A DNA stretch of 64,000 nucleotides from Methylobacter sp. (GTDB taxonomy: Bacteria > Pseudomonadota > Gammaproteobacteria > Methylococcales > Methylomonadaceae). Under the pieces are notes generated by a model. The model was not told the DNA's origin and searched no databases. It worked only from the letters and a program-made list of their open reading frames with translations. Location: positions 388,781 to 452,780 of the forward strand of contig NZ_JAUXVR010000007.1 of the NCBI RefSeq assembly GCF_030680395.1, read 5' to 3'. Of this stretch, positions 27,816 to 37,910 are shown piece by piece (the stretch's first letter is position 1; every line of letters starts with the position of its first letter). A program made the position numbers and the translations under genes.

Positions 27816-28646
27816 ATGCAGGGACAATTAAGAAAAATGCACACCCGACTGGAGCCGGATAGCTCAAAGCCGGTTCAGTACGAGTTGCCGTTAGGCGATC
27901 AGCTGGTCGCTTTAAATCCGCTGATCGGCAAGTCAATTAAGCTGGTATATACCGGTAAGATCTTGTGTGTACATTGCAACAGGTCAATTAAAAAGAGCTT
28001 TAATCAGGGCTATTGCTACCCCTGCTTTATTTCGCTGGCGCAATGCGACATGTGCATCATGAAACCGGAAACTTGCCATTATGAGGCCGGCACCTGCCGG
28101 GAGCCCTCATGGGGCGAGGAATTCTGTTTTCAGCCGCATGTGGTTTATCTGGCCAATTCCAGCGGCATTAAGGTCGGCATTACCCGGCAGACGCAAATCC
28201 CGACACGCTGGATAGACCAAGGCGCCGTACTGGCGCTGCCGATTTTTAAAGTGCAGTCGCGCTATATTTCAGGGCTGGTTGAAATCGCCATTGCCAAGCA
28301 TGTCAGCGACAAAACCAGCTGGCAAAAAATGCTTAAAAGTAAGGCAGAGCCTATCGATCTGATTGCAAAACGGGATGAATTAATTGCTGTCTGTGAGGCG
28401 GAGTTGGCCGAAATTACCCAGCGTTTTGGGCAGCAGGCAATTGAGTTTTTAGCCGATGAGCCGGTCGTGGATATTCATTTTCCGGTGGACAGTTACCCGG
28501 TTAAGGTCAAATCCTTTAATCTTGATAAGAACGCCGAAGTATCCGGGGTCCTGCACGGTATTAAAGGACAATATTTATTGCTGGATACCGGCGTCATTAA
28601 TATCCGCAAGTTTGCCGGTTATGAGGTTGAATTTCTGGAGCAGTAG
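27816..28646 (+). CDS. DUF2797 family protein with zinc-type cysteine pairs
   Basis: A 276-residue protein. Residues 50-95 hold two or more CxxC pairs (CVHC, CYPC, CDMC), which look like structural zinc sites. After them VVYLANSSGIKVGITRQTQIPTRW resembles the core of GIY-YIG nucleases, followed by RWIDQGAV. The rest is alpha/beta with no motif I know. Family members are found widely without an agreed function; nucleic-acid binding is a reasonable guess only. It lies just after moaE. Confidence 0.75.
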   Translation: MQGQLRKMHTRLEPDSSKPVQYELPLGDQLVALNPLIGKSIKLVYTGKILCVHCNRSIKKSFNQGYCYPCFISLAQCDMCIMKPETCHYEAGTCREPSWGEEFCFQPHVVYLANSSGIKVGITRQTQIPTRWIDQGAVLALPIFKVQSRYISGLVEIAIAKHVSDKTSWQKMLKSKAEPIDLIAKRDELIAVCEAELAEITQRFGQQAIEFLADEPVVDIHFPVDSYPVKVKSFNLDKNAEVSGVLHGIKGQYLLLDTGVINIRKFAGYEVEFLEQ

Positions 28647-28974
28647 CGCCTGCCAAAGCAAATCGCTCTTACTTAAGGTCTCGAATCGAGACCGGCATCA
28701 AATCGGCTTTTCTTTAAGTTCACTGATAATACCTTTTTAATGACAATCAATATTTGATTGTTTACAGGCCAATCAGGAATTAAAAAGGATAAGAGATGCA
28801 TGTACAATTTGCTCAAAAACCTAGTAAAATGCTTATATTATGTCGCCTGAAAAAAGCGACTACCAGCAGCAGTCTATATGACGTTCTTTAAAATACGGCG
28901 AGTATTTGAGCCTTGAATTTTTAAACGCACATATAATCGGCTTAATTCGAAAGTCTATTTTTGAGGGTATTAGT
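28647..28974. other. Leader and promoter region of the ilv operon
   Basis: About 330 bases before ilvI. It contains a short hairpin GTCGC/GCGAC (28842-28860) and an AT-rich TATATTAT block just upstream that could be a -10 region. In-frame codons just before the GTG start include many Ile and Leu, but they run into ilvI with no separate stop, so I do not claim an attenuator peptide. Confidence 0.4.
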
Positions 28975-30711
28975 GTGGAGCTAAACGGCGCACAAATTGT
29001 AATTCAGAGTCTTAAGGACGAAGGTGTAGAATATATTTTCGGCTATCCTGGTGGGGCGGTATTGCATTTATACGATGCCATTTTCCAGCAGGATGATGTC
29101 AAACACATTCTAGTTCGACACGAACAAGGCGCTACTCACGCCGCCGATGGCTATGCCCGTGCAACCGGCAAACCAGGCGTAGTCTTGGTTACTTCCGGGC
29201 CTGGCGCCACCAATGCCGTAACTGGCATTGCCACCGCTTACATGGATTCAATCCCGATGGTGATTATTTCCGGTCAAGTGCCGTCGCCGGTTATCGGCAG
29301 CGATGCGTTTCAGGAAGTCGATATGGTCGGCATTACCCGCCCCTGCGTGAAGCATAACTTTCTGGTTAAAGATGTCACCAAGCTGGCTGAAACCATGAAG
29401 AAGGCATTTTATGTAGCGACCACCGGCCGTCCGGGTCCTGTTGTTGTTGACGTGCCCAAAGACATAACTGATCCCAGCATAAAAGTACCTTATAAATACC
29501 CTAAAAAAGTGACTATCCGTTCTTATAATCCGGCGGTTACCGGCCACAAGGGACAGATTAAAAAAGCAGTGGATTTATTATTGACTGCACAAAAGCCGAT
29601 CATTTATTCCGGCGGCGGTGTGGTTTTGGGTGAGGCCAGCAAGGAATTAATCGAATTCACGCACACACTGGGTTTTCCGATCACTAACACCTTGATGGGC
29701 CTAGGCGCTTATCCTGCGACCGACAAACAATTTGTCGGAATGCTGGGGATGCACGGTACTTATGAGGCCAATATGGCAATGCATGAGAGCGATGTGATTA
29801 TTGCCATCGGCGCGCGTTTCGATGACCGCGTTACCGGAAAGCTGGATCAATTTTGTCCGCATGCCCAAATTATCCATATCGATGTTGATCCAGCGTCTAT
29901 TTCCAAGACCGTTAAGGTCGCAATTCCTATCGTAGGTGAAGTTAAGCCGGTATTGGAGCAGATGCTTGAAATGATCAGGGAAAGTAAAAAGAAGCCGTCT
30001 AAAAAAGCGTTAGAAAACTGGTGGAATCAAATTGAACAATGGCGGTCTGTCAAGTGCTTGGAATATGATCGCGAAAGCCGCCTGATTAAGCCGCAATATG
30101 TGATTGAGCAATTGTACGAAGTCACCAAAGGCGATGCATATATCACCTCGGATGTAGGTCAGCATCAAATGTGGGCTGCCCAGTATTATCCGTTCGACAA
30201 ACCCCGCCGGTGGATTAATTCGGGCGGCTTGGGTACGATGGGCTTTGGTTTGCCTGCGGCTATCGGCGTTAAATTGGCATTTCCCGATTCCGAAGTTGCC
30301 TGCGTAACCGGCGATGCCAGCATCCAAATGTGTATTCAGGAGTTATCGACCGCTCTGCAATACAAAACGCCGATAAAAATTATCAACCTGAATAACAGCT
30401 ATATGGGTATGGTTCGGCAATGGCAGGAATTTTCCTACGAAAGCCGCTACTCGCATTCGTATATGGATACCATTCCTGAGTTTGTCAAACTGGCAGAGGC
30501 TTATGGTCATGTCGGCATGCGTATCGATAAACCTGAGGAAGTCAGACCTGCTCTGGAAGAAGCCTTTGCGATGAAAGACCGCACGGTATTTTTGGACATC
30601 CTGACTGACCGAACCGAAAATGTTTACCCGATGATTGAATCAGGCAAAGGGCATCATGATATGACCTTAAGAGTTGCATCAGGGACATCGACCGACAGGG
30701 AATTGGCATAA
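28975..30711 (+). CDS. ilvI: Acetolactate synthase large subunit
   Basis: A 578-residue thiamine-diphosphate enzyme for the first shared step of valine, leucine and isoleucine synthesis. Motifs: GYPGGAVL, the cofactor-activating glutamate in [37 protein letters not shown], and the ThDP/Mg site GDASIQM...NLNN. I start at GTG 28975, which gives (M)[12 protein letters not shown] and has GAGGG seven bases upstream; frames reaching 28906 lack a good site. The stop overlaps ilvH (TAATG). Confidence 0.95.
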   Translation: MELNGAQIVIQSLKDEGVEYIFGYPGGAVLHLYDAIFQQDDVKHILVRHEQGATHAADGYARATGKPGVVLVTSGPGATNAVTGIATAYMDSIPMVIISGQVPSPVIGSDAFQEVDMVGITRPCVKHNFLVKDVTKLAETMKKAFYVATTGRPGPVVVDVPKDITDPSIKVPYKYPKKVTIRSYNPAVTGHKGQIKKAVDLLLTAQKPIIYSGGGVVLGEASKELIEFTHTLGFPITNTLMGLGAYPATDKQFVGMLGMHGTYEANMAMHESDVIIAIGARFDDRVTGKLDQFCPHAQIIHIDVDPASISKTVKVAIPIVGEVKPVLEQMLEMIRESKKKPSKKALENWWNQIEQWRSVKCLEYDRESRLIKPQYVIEQLYEVTKGDAYITSDVGQHQMWAAQYYPFDKPRRWINSGGLGTMGFGLPAAIGVKLAFPDSEVACVTGDASIQMCIQELSTALQYKTPIKIINLNNSYMGMVRQWQEFSYESRYSHSYMDTIPEFVKLAEAYGHVGMRIDKPEEVRPALEEAFAMKDRTVFLDILTDRTENVYPMIESGKGHHDMTLRVASGTSTDRELA

Positions 30712-31202
30712 TGAGACATATTATTTCTATCCTGATTGAAAATGAATCCGGCGCGTTATCGCGGGTAGCGGGCTTATTTTCTGCGCGAGGCTACAATATC
30801 GAGTCTTTGACCGTAGCGCCTACGGAAGATCCCAGTCTATCGAGAATGACTCTGGTCACTCGCGGCAGCGACGATATTATCGAGCAAATTACCAAGCAGC
30901 TGAATAAACTGATTGATGTGGTTAAACTGATAGACTTGGCAGACTCCGTTCATATCGAACGGGAACTAATGATGGTCAAGGTTAAAACCAATGAGCAGAC
31001 GCGCGAAGAAATCAGAGGCATGGCGGATATATTTCGCGGCAAGATTATCGATGTAACGCCAACCACTTATGTCGTAGAAATGACTGGCCCATCCAGTAAG
31101 CTTGATGCCTTTATCGCCGCTATCGATGGCGATAGTATAATTGAGGTCGTCCGTTCCGGGCCGACAGGCATTTCAAGAGGCGAAAAAGGGCTACATTTGT
31201 AA
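30711..31202 (+). CDS. ilvH: Acetolactate synthase small (regulatory) subunit
   Basis: A 163-residue regulatory subunit. An ACT domain (HIISILIENESGALSRVAGLFSARGYNIESL) fills the first 75 residues and binds valine for feedback inhibition. The C-terminal domain includes GKIIDVTPTTYVVEMTG. Translation is coupled to ilvI by a one-base overlap. A heptamer repeat array separates it from ilvC. Confidence 0.95.
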   Translation: MRHIISILIENESGALSRVAGLFSARGYNIESLTVAPTEDPSLSRMTLVTRGSDDIIEQITKQLNKLIDVVKLIDLADSVHIERELMMVKVKTNEQTREEIRGMADIFRGKIIDVTPTTYVVEMTGPSSKLDAFIAAIDGDSIIEVVRSGPTGISRGEKGLHL

Positions 31203-31211
31203 ACTTAAGGT

Positions 31212-32328
<1,117 letters not shown>

Positions 32329-32351
32329 TCTTATAGTCCGTTTAAGCGTTT

Positions 32352-32385
32352 AAAAAAAGCCCGTCTTTATGATGGGCTTTTTTTT
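32352..32385 (+). terminator. Rho-independent terminator after ilvC
   Basis: AAAAAAAGCCCGTC pairs with GATGGGCTTTTTTT (one G-T pair) around a short loop, ending in eight T. It begins 23 bp past the ilvC stop and closes the ilvIHC unit. Confidence 0.9.
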
Positions 32386-32509
32386 GCTAAGCAGAGTAGG
32401 TTCTTCGTGGTGTATTAATCAAGCTACTCAGTTGATGCTTATCGCAATTTAACAGGATAATCACCTTAGTCTTACTATTAAAATGTCAACAATAAACAGA
32501 AGATGACTG

Positions 32510-34579
32510 ATGAATAAACTACTGAAAAACACTATCTGGGTACTCATCATCGTCATCGGTGCGGCAGCCGTCGGCGGTATCGCTTTAAATCGCGGCGAAA
32601 GCATCAACACGCTGTGGTTTATAACCGCCGCCTTGTGCATCTATGCCATTGCCTATCGCTTTTATGCGGCGTGGATTGCTGCCACAGTGCTGGCGATTGA
32701 CGAAACGCGGGCGACACCGGCCGAGCGACTGGATAACGGCCGCGACTTTGTGCCGACCAATAAATGGATCGTGTTCGGCCATCATTTTGCGGCGATTGCC
32801 GGGCCGGGGCCGTTGGTGGGGCCGACGCTCGCTGCGCAGTTCGGCTATTTGCCGGGGACGCTGTGGATATTGTTCGGCGCGGTATTGGGCGGTTGCGTGC
32901 AGGATATGGTGACGCTGTTTTTATCCACCCGGCGCGATGCCAAAAGCCTGGGGCAGATGGCGCGCGACGAATTGGGAGCATTGGGCGGCACGGCGGCGCT
33001 GATCGGCACCTTTGCGATCATGATCATCCTGATTGCAGTGCTGGGACTGGTGGTGGTTAACGCGATGAAACATAGCCCGTGGGCGACGGCTACGGTGTCG
33101 GCGACGATTCCGATTGCGATGATAGTCGGCCTTTATATGCGCAGTTTCCGTCCCGGCCAAGTGCTGGAAGCTTCTGCGTTGGGTGTGGTTTTGTTATTAC
33201 TTTCCGTAATGGGCGGCGGCTGGATCGATCACAATCCCACCTTGCGTGTGTGGTTCGACCACGAAGGCTTAACGCTGGCCTGGTGGGTGATGGCTTACGG
33301 TTTTGCGGCCGCGATTTTGCCGGTCTGGTTGTTGCTGGCGCCGCGCGATTATCTGTCGACTTACGTAAAGCTGGGTACCATCACCTTGCTGGCGGTGGCG
33401 ATTGTCATGTTGCAGCCGACAGTGAAAATGCCTGCTTTGACACAGTTTATTGACGGCACCGGGCCTATTTTTGGAGGCAAACTATTTCCGTTCGTATTTA
33501 TCACCATTGCTTGCGGCGCAATTTCTGGCTTCCATGCGTTGATCGCCTCCGGCACTACGCCGAAACTGCTCAGCAATGAACGCGATATACGCATGATCGG
33601 CTACGGCGGCATGTTGCTGGAATCCTTTGTCGCGATCATGGCGATGATGGCCGCGACCGTGCTCGATCCCGGTGTGTTCTTTGCGATCAATAGTCCGGCT
33701 GGCGTAGTCGGCAAGGAAGCTGTCGATGCCGTTGCCAAAATCTCTTCCTGGGGCTTTCCGGTCACGGTAGATCAGATGCAGCTGTTAGCCAATCAAATGG
33801 GCGAGGCAACGCTGTTCGCCCGCACTGGCGGCGCGCCATCTTTAGCTGTGGGCATGGCGAGCATTTTCGGCAGCGCGTTCGGCGAGAGCATGCTGGCCTT
33901 GTGGTACCACTTTGCGATCATGTTCGAGGCTATCTTTATATTGACTACACTGGATGCCGGAACCCGAGTGGGGCGCTTCATGTTGCAGGATATGCTCGGC
34001 AATATCTGGCCGAAAATGGCGGAAACTTCGTGGACGCCATCGGTCGTTTTGACCAGCGCGCTGGTAGTGGCCGGTTGGGGCTATTTTCTCTATATCGGCG
34101 TGATCGATCCGAATGGCGGGGTCAATATTTTGTGGCCGCTGTTCGGCATCGCCAACCAAATGCTGGCCGCGATTGCGCTGTGCGTGGCGACCTGTATTTT
34201 GATCAAATCCGGCAAGCTCAAATACGCCTGGGTGAGCGGCTTGCCGCTGACCTGGCTGGTGACGATCACCAGTACGGCCGCCTGGGAGAAAATCGCCAGC
34301 GACAATATCCGCATCGGTTTCTTTTCTGCGGCCAATGACTTGGCCGATAAGCTGGCGGCAGGCGTATTGCCGCCGGAAAAAGCGGCCGTTGCGCCGCAGT
34401 TGATCTTCAATCTGCATCTGGACGGTTGGCTGACCATGTTTTTTGTGGCCCTGTTGTGGCTGATCGTGTTCGACATGCTGCGCGTTTGCAGCCGTTATCT
34501 GGCCGGAAAGCCGGTACTGCCGCTGGCTGAGTCTCCGCATATTCCAAGCCGCTTGGTTGAAGATTGGGTGAGGGATTGA
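32510..34579 (+). CDS. cstA: Carbon starvation protein A, CstA/BtsT transporter family
   Basis: A 689-residue membrane protein with many helices. The conserved N-terminal block contains YRFYAAWIAA, PTNKWIVFGHHFAAIAGPGPLVGP and GCVQDMVTLF. Family members in enteric bacteria import pyruvate or peptides under carbon limitation. The gene overlaps the next small gene by one base (TGATG). In a methanotroph this may be a carboxylate importer; the substrate cannot be read from the sequence. Confidence 0.93.
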   Translation: MNKLLKNTIWVLIIVIGAAAVGGIALNRGESINTLWFITAALCIYAIAYRFYAAWIAATVLAIDETRATPAERLDNGRDFVPTNKWIVFGHHFAAIAGPGPLVGPTLAAQFGYLPGTLWILFGAVLGGCVQDMVTLFLSTRRDAKSLGQMARDELGALGGTAALIGTFAIMIILIAVLGLVVVNAMKHSPWATATVSATIPIAMIVGLYMRSFRPGQVLEASALGVVLLLLSVMGGGWIDHNPTLRVWFDHEGLTLAWWVMAYGFAAAILPVWLLLAPRDYLSTYVKLGTITLLAVAIVMLQPTVKMPALTQFIDGTGPIFGGKLFPFVFITIACGAISGFHALIASGTTPKLLSNERDIRMIGYGGMLLESFVAIMAMMAATVLDPGVFFAINSPAGVVGKEAVDAVAKISSWGFPVTVDQMQLLANQMGEATLFARTGGAPSLAVGMASIFGSAFGESMLALWYHFAIMFEAIFILTTLDAGTRVGRFMLQDMLGNIWPKMAETSWTPSVVLTSALVVAGWGYFLYIGVIDPNGGVNILWPLFGIANQMLAAIALCVATCILIKSGKLKYAWVSGLPLTWLVTITSTAAWEKIASDNIRIGFFSAANDLADKLAAGVLPPEKAAVAPQLIFNLHLDGWLTMFFVALLWLIVFDMLRVCSRYLAGKPVLPLAESPHIPSRLVEDWVRD

Positions 34580-34758
34580 TGTTAAGTAAACTGAAATCGT
34601 TTTGGCGGGTGTTGCGCCGCCTTTCCGGCGATGATGCTTATGAACGCTATTTACAGCACCATGCAGAACATCATCAAGCCGATACGCCGTTGAGCAAAGA
34701 GATTTTTTTCAGGCAGTGGCAGGATGAAAAGTGGAATGGGGTGAAGCGGTGTTGTTAG
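34579..34758 (+). CDS. YbdD/YjiX family small protein
   Basis: A 59-residue basic protein (SFWRVLRRLSGDDAYERYLQHH) that is the usual short partner of cstA/btsT genes. The start at 34579 shares one base with the cstA stop, so it is translationally coupled. Its conserved FFRQWQDEKWNGVKRCC ending matches the family. Function: proposed accessory of the transporter. Confidence 0.9.
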   Translation: MLSKLKSFWRVLRRLSGDDAYERYLQHHAEHHQADTPLSKEIFFRQWQDEKWNGVKRCC

Positions 34759-35075
34759 CTATTGGTAGCAGCTATTCAACAAATAATAGGGTGTCATAGA
34801 GGGCAATCATGATTATGTCGGTCAATTTTTAATTTCGGTGTCAAGGAAGCTTAATTCAGTAAGATAAGGACGTTGCAAGTAGTATAAGACTTTGTTTCAA
34901 TTATTACTTTAGGTGGAGAGCGGTTGCTCTCTGGTCGTAAATGTAATAAACATTGTATGCAAGGGTTTTTTGACAGATAATAATTTTTATATCACAGGCA
35001 CTCTAAGTAATTAGCCGCGTAAAATTTAATTACTTGTTTTATGCCATTTTTCATCTTAATAGCCGTATTCTTCAA
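34759..35075. other. Promoter region of the globin-kai operon
   Basis: About 315 AT-rich bases between ybdD and the globin-KaiA gene. A perfect TTGACA at 34970-34975 is present, but I find no good -10 at 16-18 bp, so no promoter is assigned. No hairpin terminator for cstA-ybdD is clear. Confidence 0.4.
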
Positions 35076-36128
35076 ATGAAAGAATCATCTAATCAAATAG
35101 GCGATGTTCCCTCCGATTTCGCTATAGATGAGGCAGAGGTGGAGCTACGAAAATCCTTCTTTTGTTTTGGCGAACAAGACGCAAATTATCTTAAATCCCT
35201 CCACGATCCTTTCACACGTAATCTGCAACAACGCTTCACTAATGCTTTTTATGCGCATTTACAGCATTTTGATGAACCTCGCGAACTCTTAGCCGATGAA
35301 GACACGGTAGCGCGGCTAAAACTCAGCCAGTCCGCTTATTTCCACAGTCTTACCGCAGGAGATTACGGGGTTGAGTATGTACACGGTCGCTTAAAGGTCG
35401 GCGTCTCTCATGAACGTCTAGGGCTTTCTCCTCATTGGTATATTGGCGCTTATTGTCAATATCTTACGGTTCTTTTGCCGGAAGTCTGGGCTCTTTTCAG
35501 CGACCAGCCGGAACGCTTTATCGCTACTTGGCAGGCTTTGCAAAAACTGGTGCTTTTCGATATTAGTCTTGCCATGGAAACATACGTCGAAGCGGCATGT
35601 CAACGTTTGACGGCTGAACATGACCGAGTGGAACTTGTGCGCCATGAAGCACAATCCCATGCAGAAAGGCTTGAGCAACAGGCAATAGAGATTCAACGTC
35701 TGTCATCTATTATTGGACTGCCTTCCACAGCGATAACTGCGCGATTTTATGGCTGTAAGACTTTGCACGAAGACAATCCAGATATCTTCGAAACTTTTTC
35801 CACTCGTTACGGACAATTGTTGGACTTGGCTGTGAACGCAGCGAAAGAAAAAACTGATTTAAAGTTAGACAAGGAATTACGCGCTTTAGTCGATCGCTTG
35901 GGTTTATTGAAAGCCGGACCGCGCGATGTGGTAGAGATTCATAGCGTGGTTATGAAGAAAAAGCTTGCTGAGCCCACGCAGCATTCGCAACTCTATTTGG
36001 ATGAGGGGCGAGTTATGGCATTCGAAATGCTAGGCTATCTGACGTCCTTTTATCGAAAATTTTATTTGCGTCCACACGATGACAGCAGCGTGGCTTATTT
36101 GACCGGGAATAACACAACATCACAATGA
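35076..36128 (+). CDS. Globin-coupled sensor with KaiA/RsbU-like C-terminal domain
   Basis: A 350-residue protein of two domains. Residues about 25-175 are a protoglobin sensor: the run YVHGRLKVGVSHERLGLSPHW puts the likely proximal haem histidine at H112 and is typical of globin-coupled sensors. Residues 172-212 are a predicted coiled coil. Residues about 237-332 resemble the KaiA C-terminal/RsbU N-terminal fold: DVVEIHSVVMKK and YLDEGRVMAFEMLGYLTSFYRKF parallel VVEIHMEL and LLDYRLTLIDVIAHLCEMYRR of KaiA (recalled, not aligned by software). It overlaps kaiB by four bases (ATGA), so it is the natural candidate for a KaiA-like input. I start at 35076; an earlier in-frame ATG at 35040 or alternative start at 35034 gives a hydrophobic extension without homology. 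Confidence 0.75.
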   Translation: MKESSNQIGDVPSDFAIDEAEVELRKSFFCFGEQDANYLKSLHDPFTRNLQQRFTNAFYAHLQHFDEPRELLADEDTVARLKLSQSAYFHSLTAGDYGVEYVHGRLKVGVSHERLGLSPHWYIGAYCQYLTVLLPEVWALFSDQPERFIATWQALQKLVLFDISLAMETYVEAACQRLTAEHDRVELVRHEAQSHAERLEQQAIEIQRLSSIIGLPSTAITARFYGCKTLHEDNPDIFETFSTRYGQLLDLAVNAAKEKTDLKLDKELRALVDRLGLLKAGPRDVVEIHSVVMKKKLAEPTQHSQLYLDEGRVMAFEMLGYLTSFYRKFYLRPHDDSSVAYLTGNNTTSQ

Positions 36129-36403
36129 AAACTTACTTGATGACTCTTTTTGTAACTGGGGATAGTCCACGCTCGGAACGTGCTTTACATAATCTGATTG
36201 AGCTTTGTGATAAAGCTATGCCGGGTAATTATTCGCTTAATATTATCGATGTCCTGGAGCAACCGAACCTGGCGGAAGAAGAAAAAATATTCGCCACCCC
36301 TACTCTGATTAAACGAACCCCTAGTCCGACCCGTCGTATTATCGGAGACCTGTCTGATTATAATAAAGTCTTGCTTGGGCTTGGAGTGACAAATTATGAA
36401 TGA
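36125..36403 (+). CDS. kaiB: Circadian clock protein KaiB
   Basis: A 92-residue thioredoxin-like protein. LFVTGDSPRSERALHNL, NIIDVLEQPNLAEEEKIFATPTLIK and RRIIGDLSDYNKVLLGLG are the KaiB signature blocks. The cis-proline of the fold is in ATPTL. KaiB switches fold and binds the CI ring of KaiC, displacing KaiA in the cyanobacterial clock. It overlaps the globin-KaiA gene by four bases and kaiC by eight, so all are co-translated. Confidence 0.95.
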   Translation: MKTYLMTLFVTGDSPRSERALHNLIELCDKAMPGNYSLNIIDVLEQPNLAEEEKIFATPTLIKRTPSPTRRIIGDLSDYNKVLLGLGVTNYE

Positions 36404-37910
36404 GGGATTACAGATAGAAAAATTGCCAATAGGTCTGGCCGGTTTTGATCTGGTTTCCAATGGCGGTTTGCCGAAGGGCCGCACCACGTTGATAGCCGGT
36501 ACTTCGGGCAGCGCCAAAACAGTGTTTGCTGCGCAATTTCTTGTTGAAGGCATTGTTAAAGCCGGCGAGTGCGGAGTATTCGTAACTTTTGAAGAAGCCG
36601 CCGAGGATATCCGCCGCAATATGATGTCTCTGGGCTGGGATATTAGTGAATTCGAAAGTAACGGCCAATGGTTATTTGTGGACGCTTCGCCCCATCCTGA
36701 AATAATGACGGAAGTCATCGGTGACTTTGATTTTGGCGCCTTATTGGCGCGTATTGAATATGCTGTAAAAAAGGTGAACGCGAAACGCATCTCTTTGGAT
36801 TCATTGGGAGCTGTCTTTTCTCATTTCACCAACGCATCGGTTGTGCGCCACGAGCTGTTCCGCATCGCCACAGCCATTAAGCATCTTGGCGTCACAGCGT
36901 TGATGACGGCAGAACGTACCAGCGAATACGGGGACATTGCCCGTTATAACGTGGAAGAGTTCGTCGCCGATAACGTGATCATCTTACGTAATGTATTAGA
37001 TGATGCCAAGCGCCGACGCACTTTGGAAATACTCAAATTTCGCGGTACATCGCATCAGAAGGGTGAATTTCCTTTTTGCGTCATTCCCGGCGAAGGCGTG
37101 GTTGTTATACCGTTGTCCTCTATTCAGCTTAAGCAACGTTCTTCCGGTATACGTATTACTTCCGGCAACACCGAGTTAGACAATATGTGTGGCAGCGGTT
37201 ACTTTCGAGACTCCATCGTTCTGGTGTCCGGGGCGACCGGTACCGGCAAAACGATGATGACGGCTCAATTCATGGCCGGCGGTGCGCGTAATGATGAGCG
37301 TTGCCTCATTTTCGCGTTTGAAGAGTCTCGTGAGCAGTTGATCCGCAATGCGACTGGCTGGGGCGTGGACTTTGAACAAATGGAGCAGGATGGCAAATTC
37401 AAAATAGTCTGTGAATATCCCGAAGTCGGTAGTCTGGAAGACCATTTTATTTCGATGAAGGCCGAAATCGATGCTTTCAAGCCCAACCGGCTTGCTGTGG
37501 ACAGCCTCTCCGCCCTGGAGCGGGTATCAACCGTTAAAAGCTTCCGCGAATTCCTTATCGGGTTAACATCCTATATCAAGCACCAGGAAATCGCCGGTAT
37601 GTTTACCGCGACTACGCCAACGCTTACTGGTGGCACATCAGTTACCGAAGAGCACATTTCCACTCTGACTGACAGCATTGTTCTGTTGCGCTATGTGGAA
37701 ATGCGCGGCGAAATGCGACGCGGGATTACTGTGCTCAAAATGCGCGGTTCCAATCATGATAAAGACATTCGCGAATATCAAATTGTTGATGGCAAAGGAA
37801 TGGTTATAGGCAAACCCTTCCGTCATATTGGCGGCATTCTGGTGGGCAACCCTACTTATGTTGCTCCTGATGAGATCGATCGTATAACCGGTCTGTTCAA
37901 GGACGAATAA
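36396..37910 (+). CDS. kaiC: Circadian clock ATPase/kinase KaiC, two RecA domains
   Basis: A 504-residue protein with CI and CII RecA-like domains. CII has a canonical Walker A GATGTGKT (279-286); CI has GTSGSAKT (35-42), with Ala where Gly normally precedes the Lys. The catalytic glutamate pairs are present: E66-E67 (VTFEE) and E309-E310 (FAFEE). The phosphorylation site is intact: T417, S422 and T423 in SVTEEHISTLTD match T426, S431 and T432 of Synechococcus KaiC. The C-terminal tail is shorter than usual and ends ITGLFKDE. Autophosphorylation is therefore expected. It shares one base with the downstream c-di-GMP gene (TAATG). Confidence 0.95.
   Translation: MNEGLQIEKLPIGLAGFDLVSNGGLPKGRTTLIAGTSGSAKTVFAAQFLVEGIVKAGECGVFVTFEEAAEDIRRNMMSLGWDISEFESNGQWLFVDASPHPEIMTEVIGDFDFGALLARIEYAVKKVNAKRISLDSLGAVFSHFTNASVVRHELFRIATAIKHLGVTALMTAERTSEYGDIARYNVEEFVADNVIILRNVLDDAKRRRTLEILKFRGTSHQKGEFPFCVIPGEGVVVIPLSSIQLKQRSSGIRITSGNTELDNMCGSGYFRDSIVLVSGATGTGKTMMTAQFMAGGARNDERCLIFAFEESREQLIRNATGWGVDFEQMEQDGKFKIVCEYPEVGSLEDHFISMKAEIDAFKPNRLAVDSLSALERVSTVKSFREFLIGLTSYIKHQEIAGMFTATTPTLTGGTSVTEEHISTLTDSIVLLRYVEMRGEMRRGITVLKMRGSNHDKDIREYQIVDGKGMVIGKPFRHIGGILVGNPTYVAPDEIDRITGLFKDE

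Noticed and set aside
28906..28974. An Ile/Leu-rich leader peptide for ilv attenuation
   Set aside because: The codons are in frame with ilvI with no stop between them, and no terminator/antiterminator pair is clear.
34970..34993. Sigma-70 promoter of the kai operon based on TTGACA
   Set aside because: No acceptable -10 at 16-18 bp spacing.
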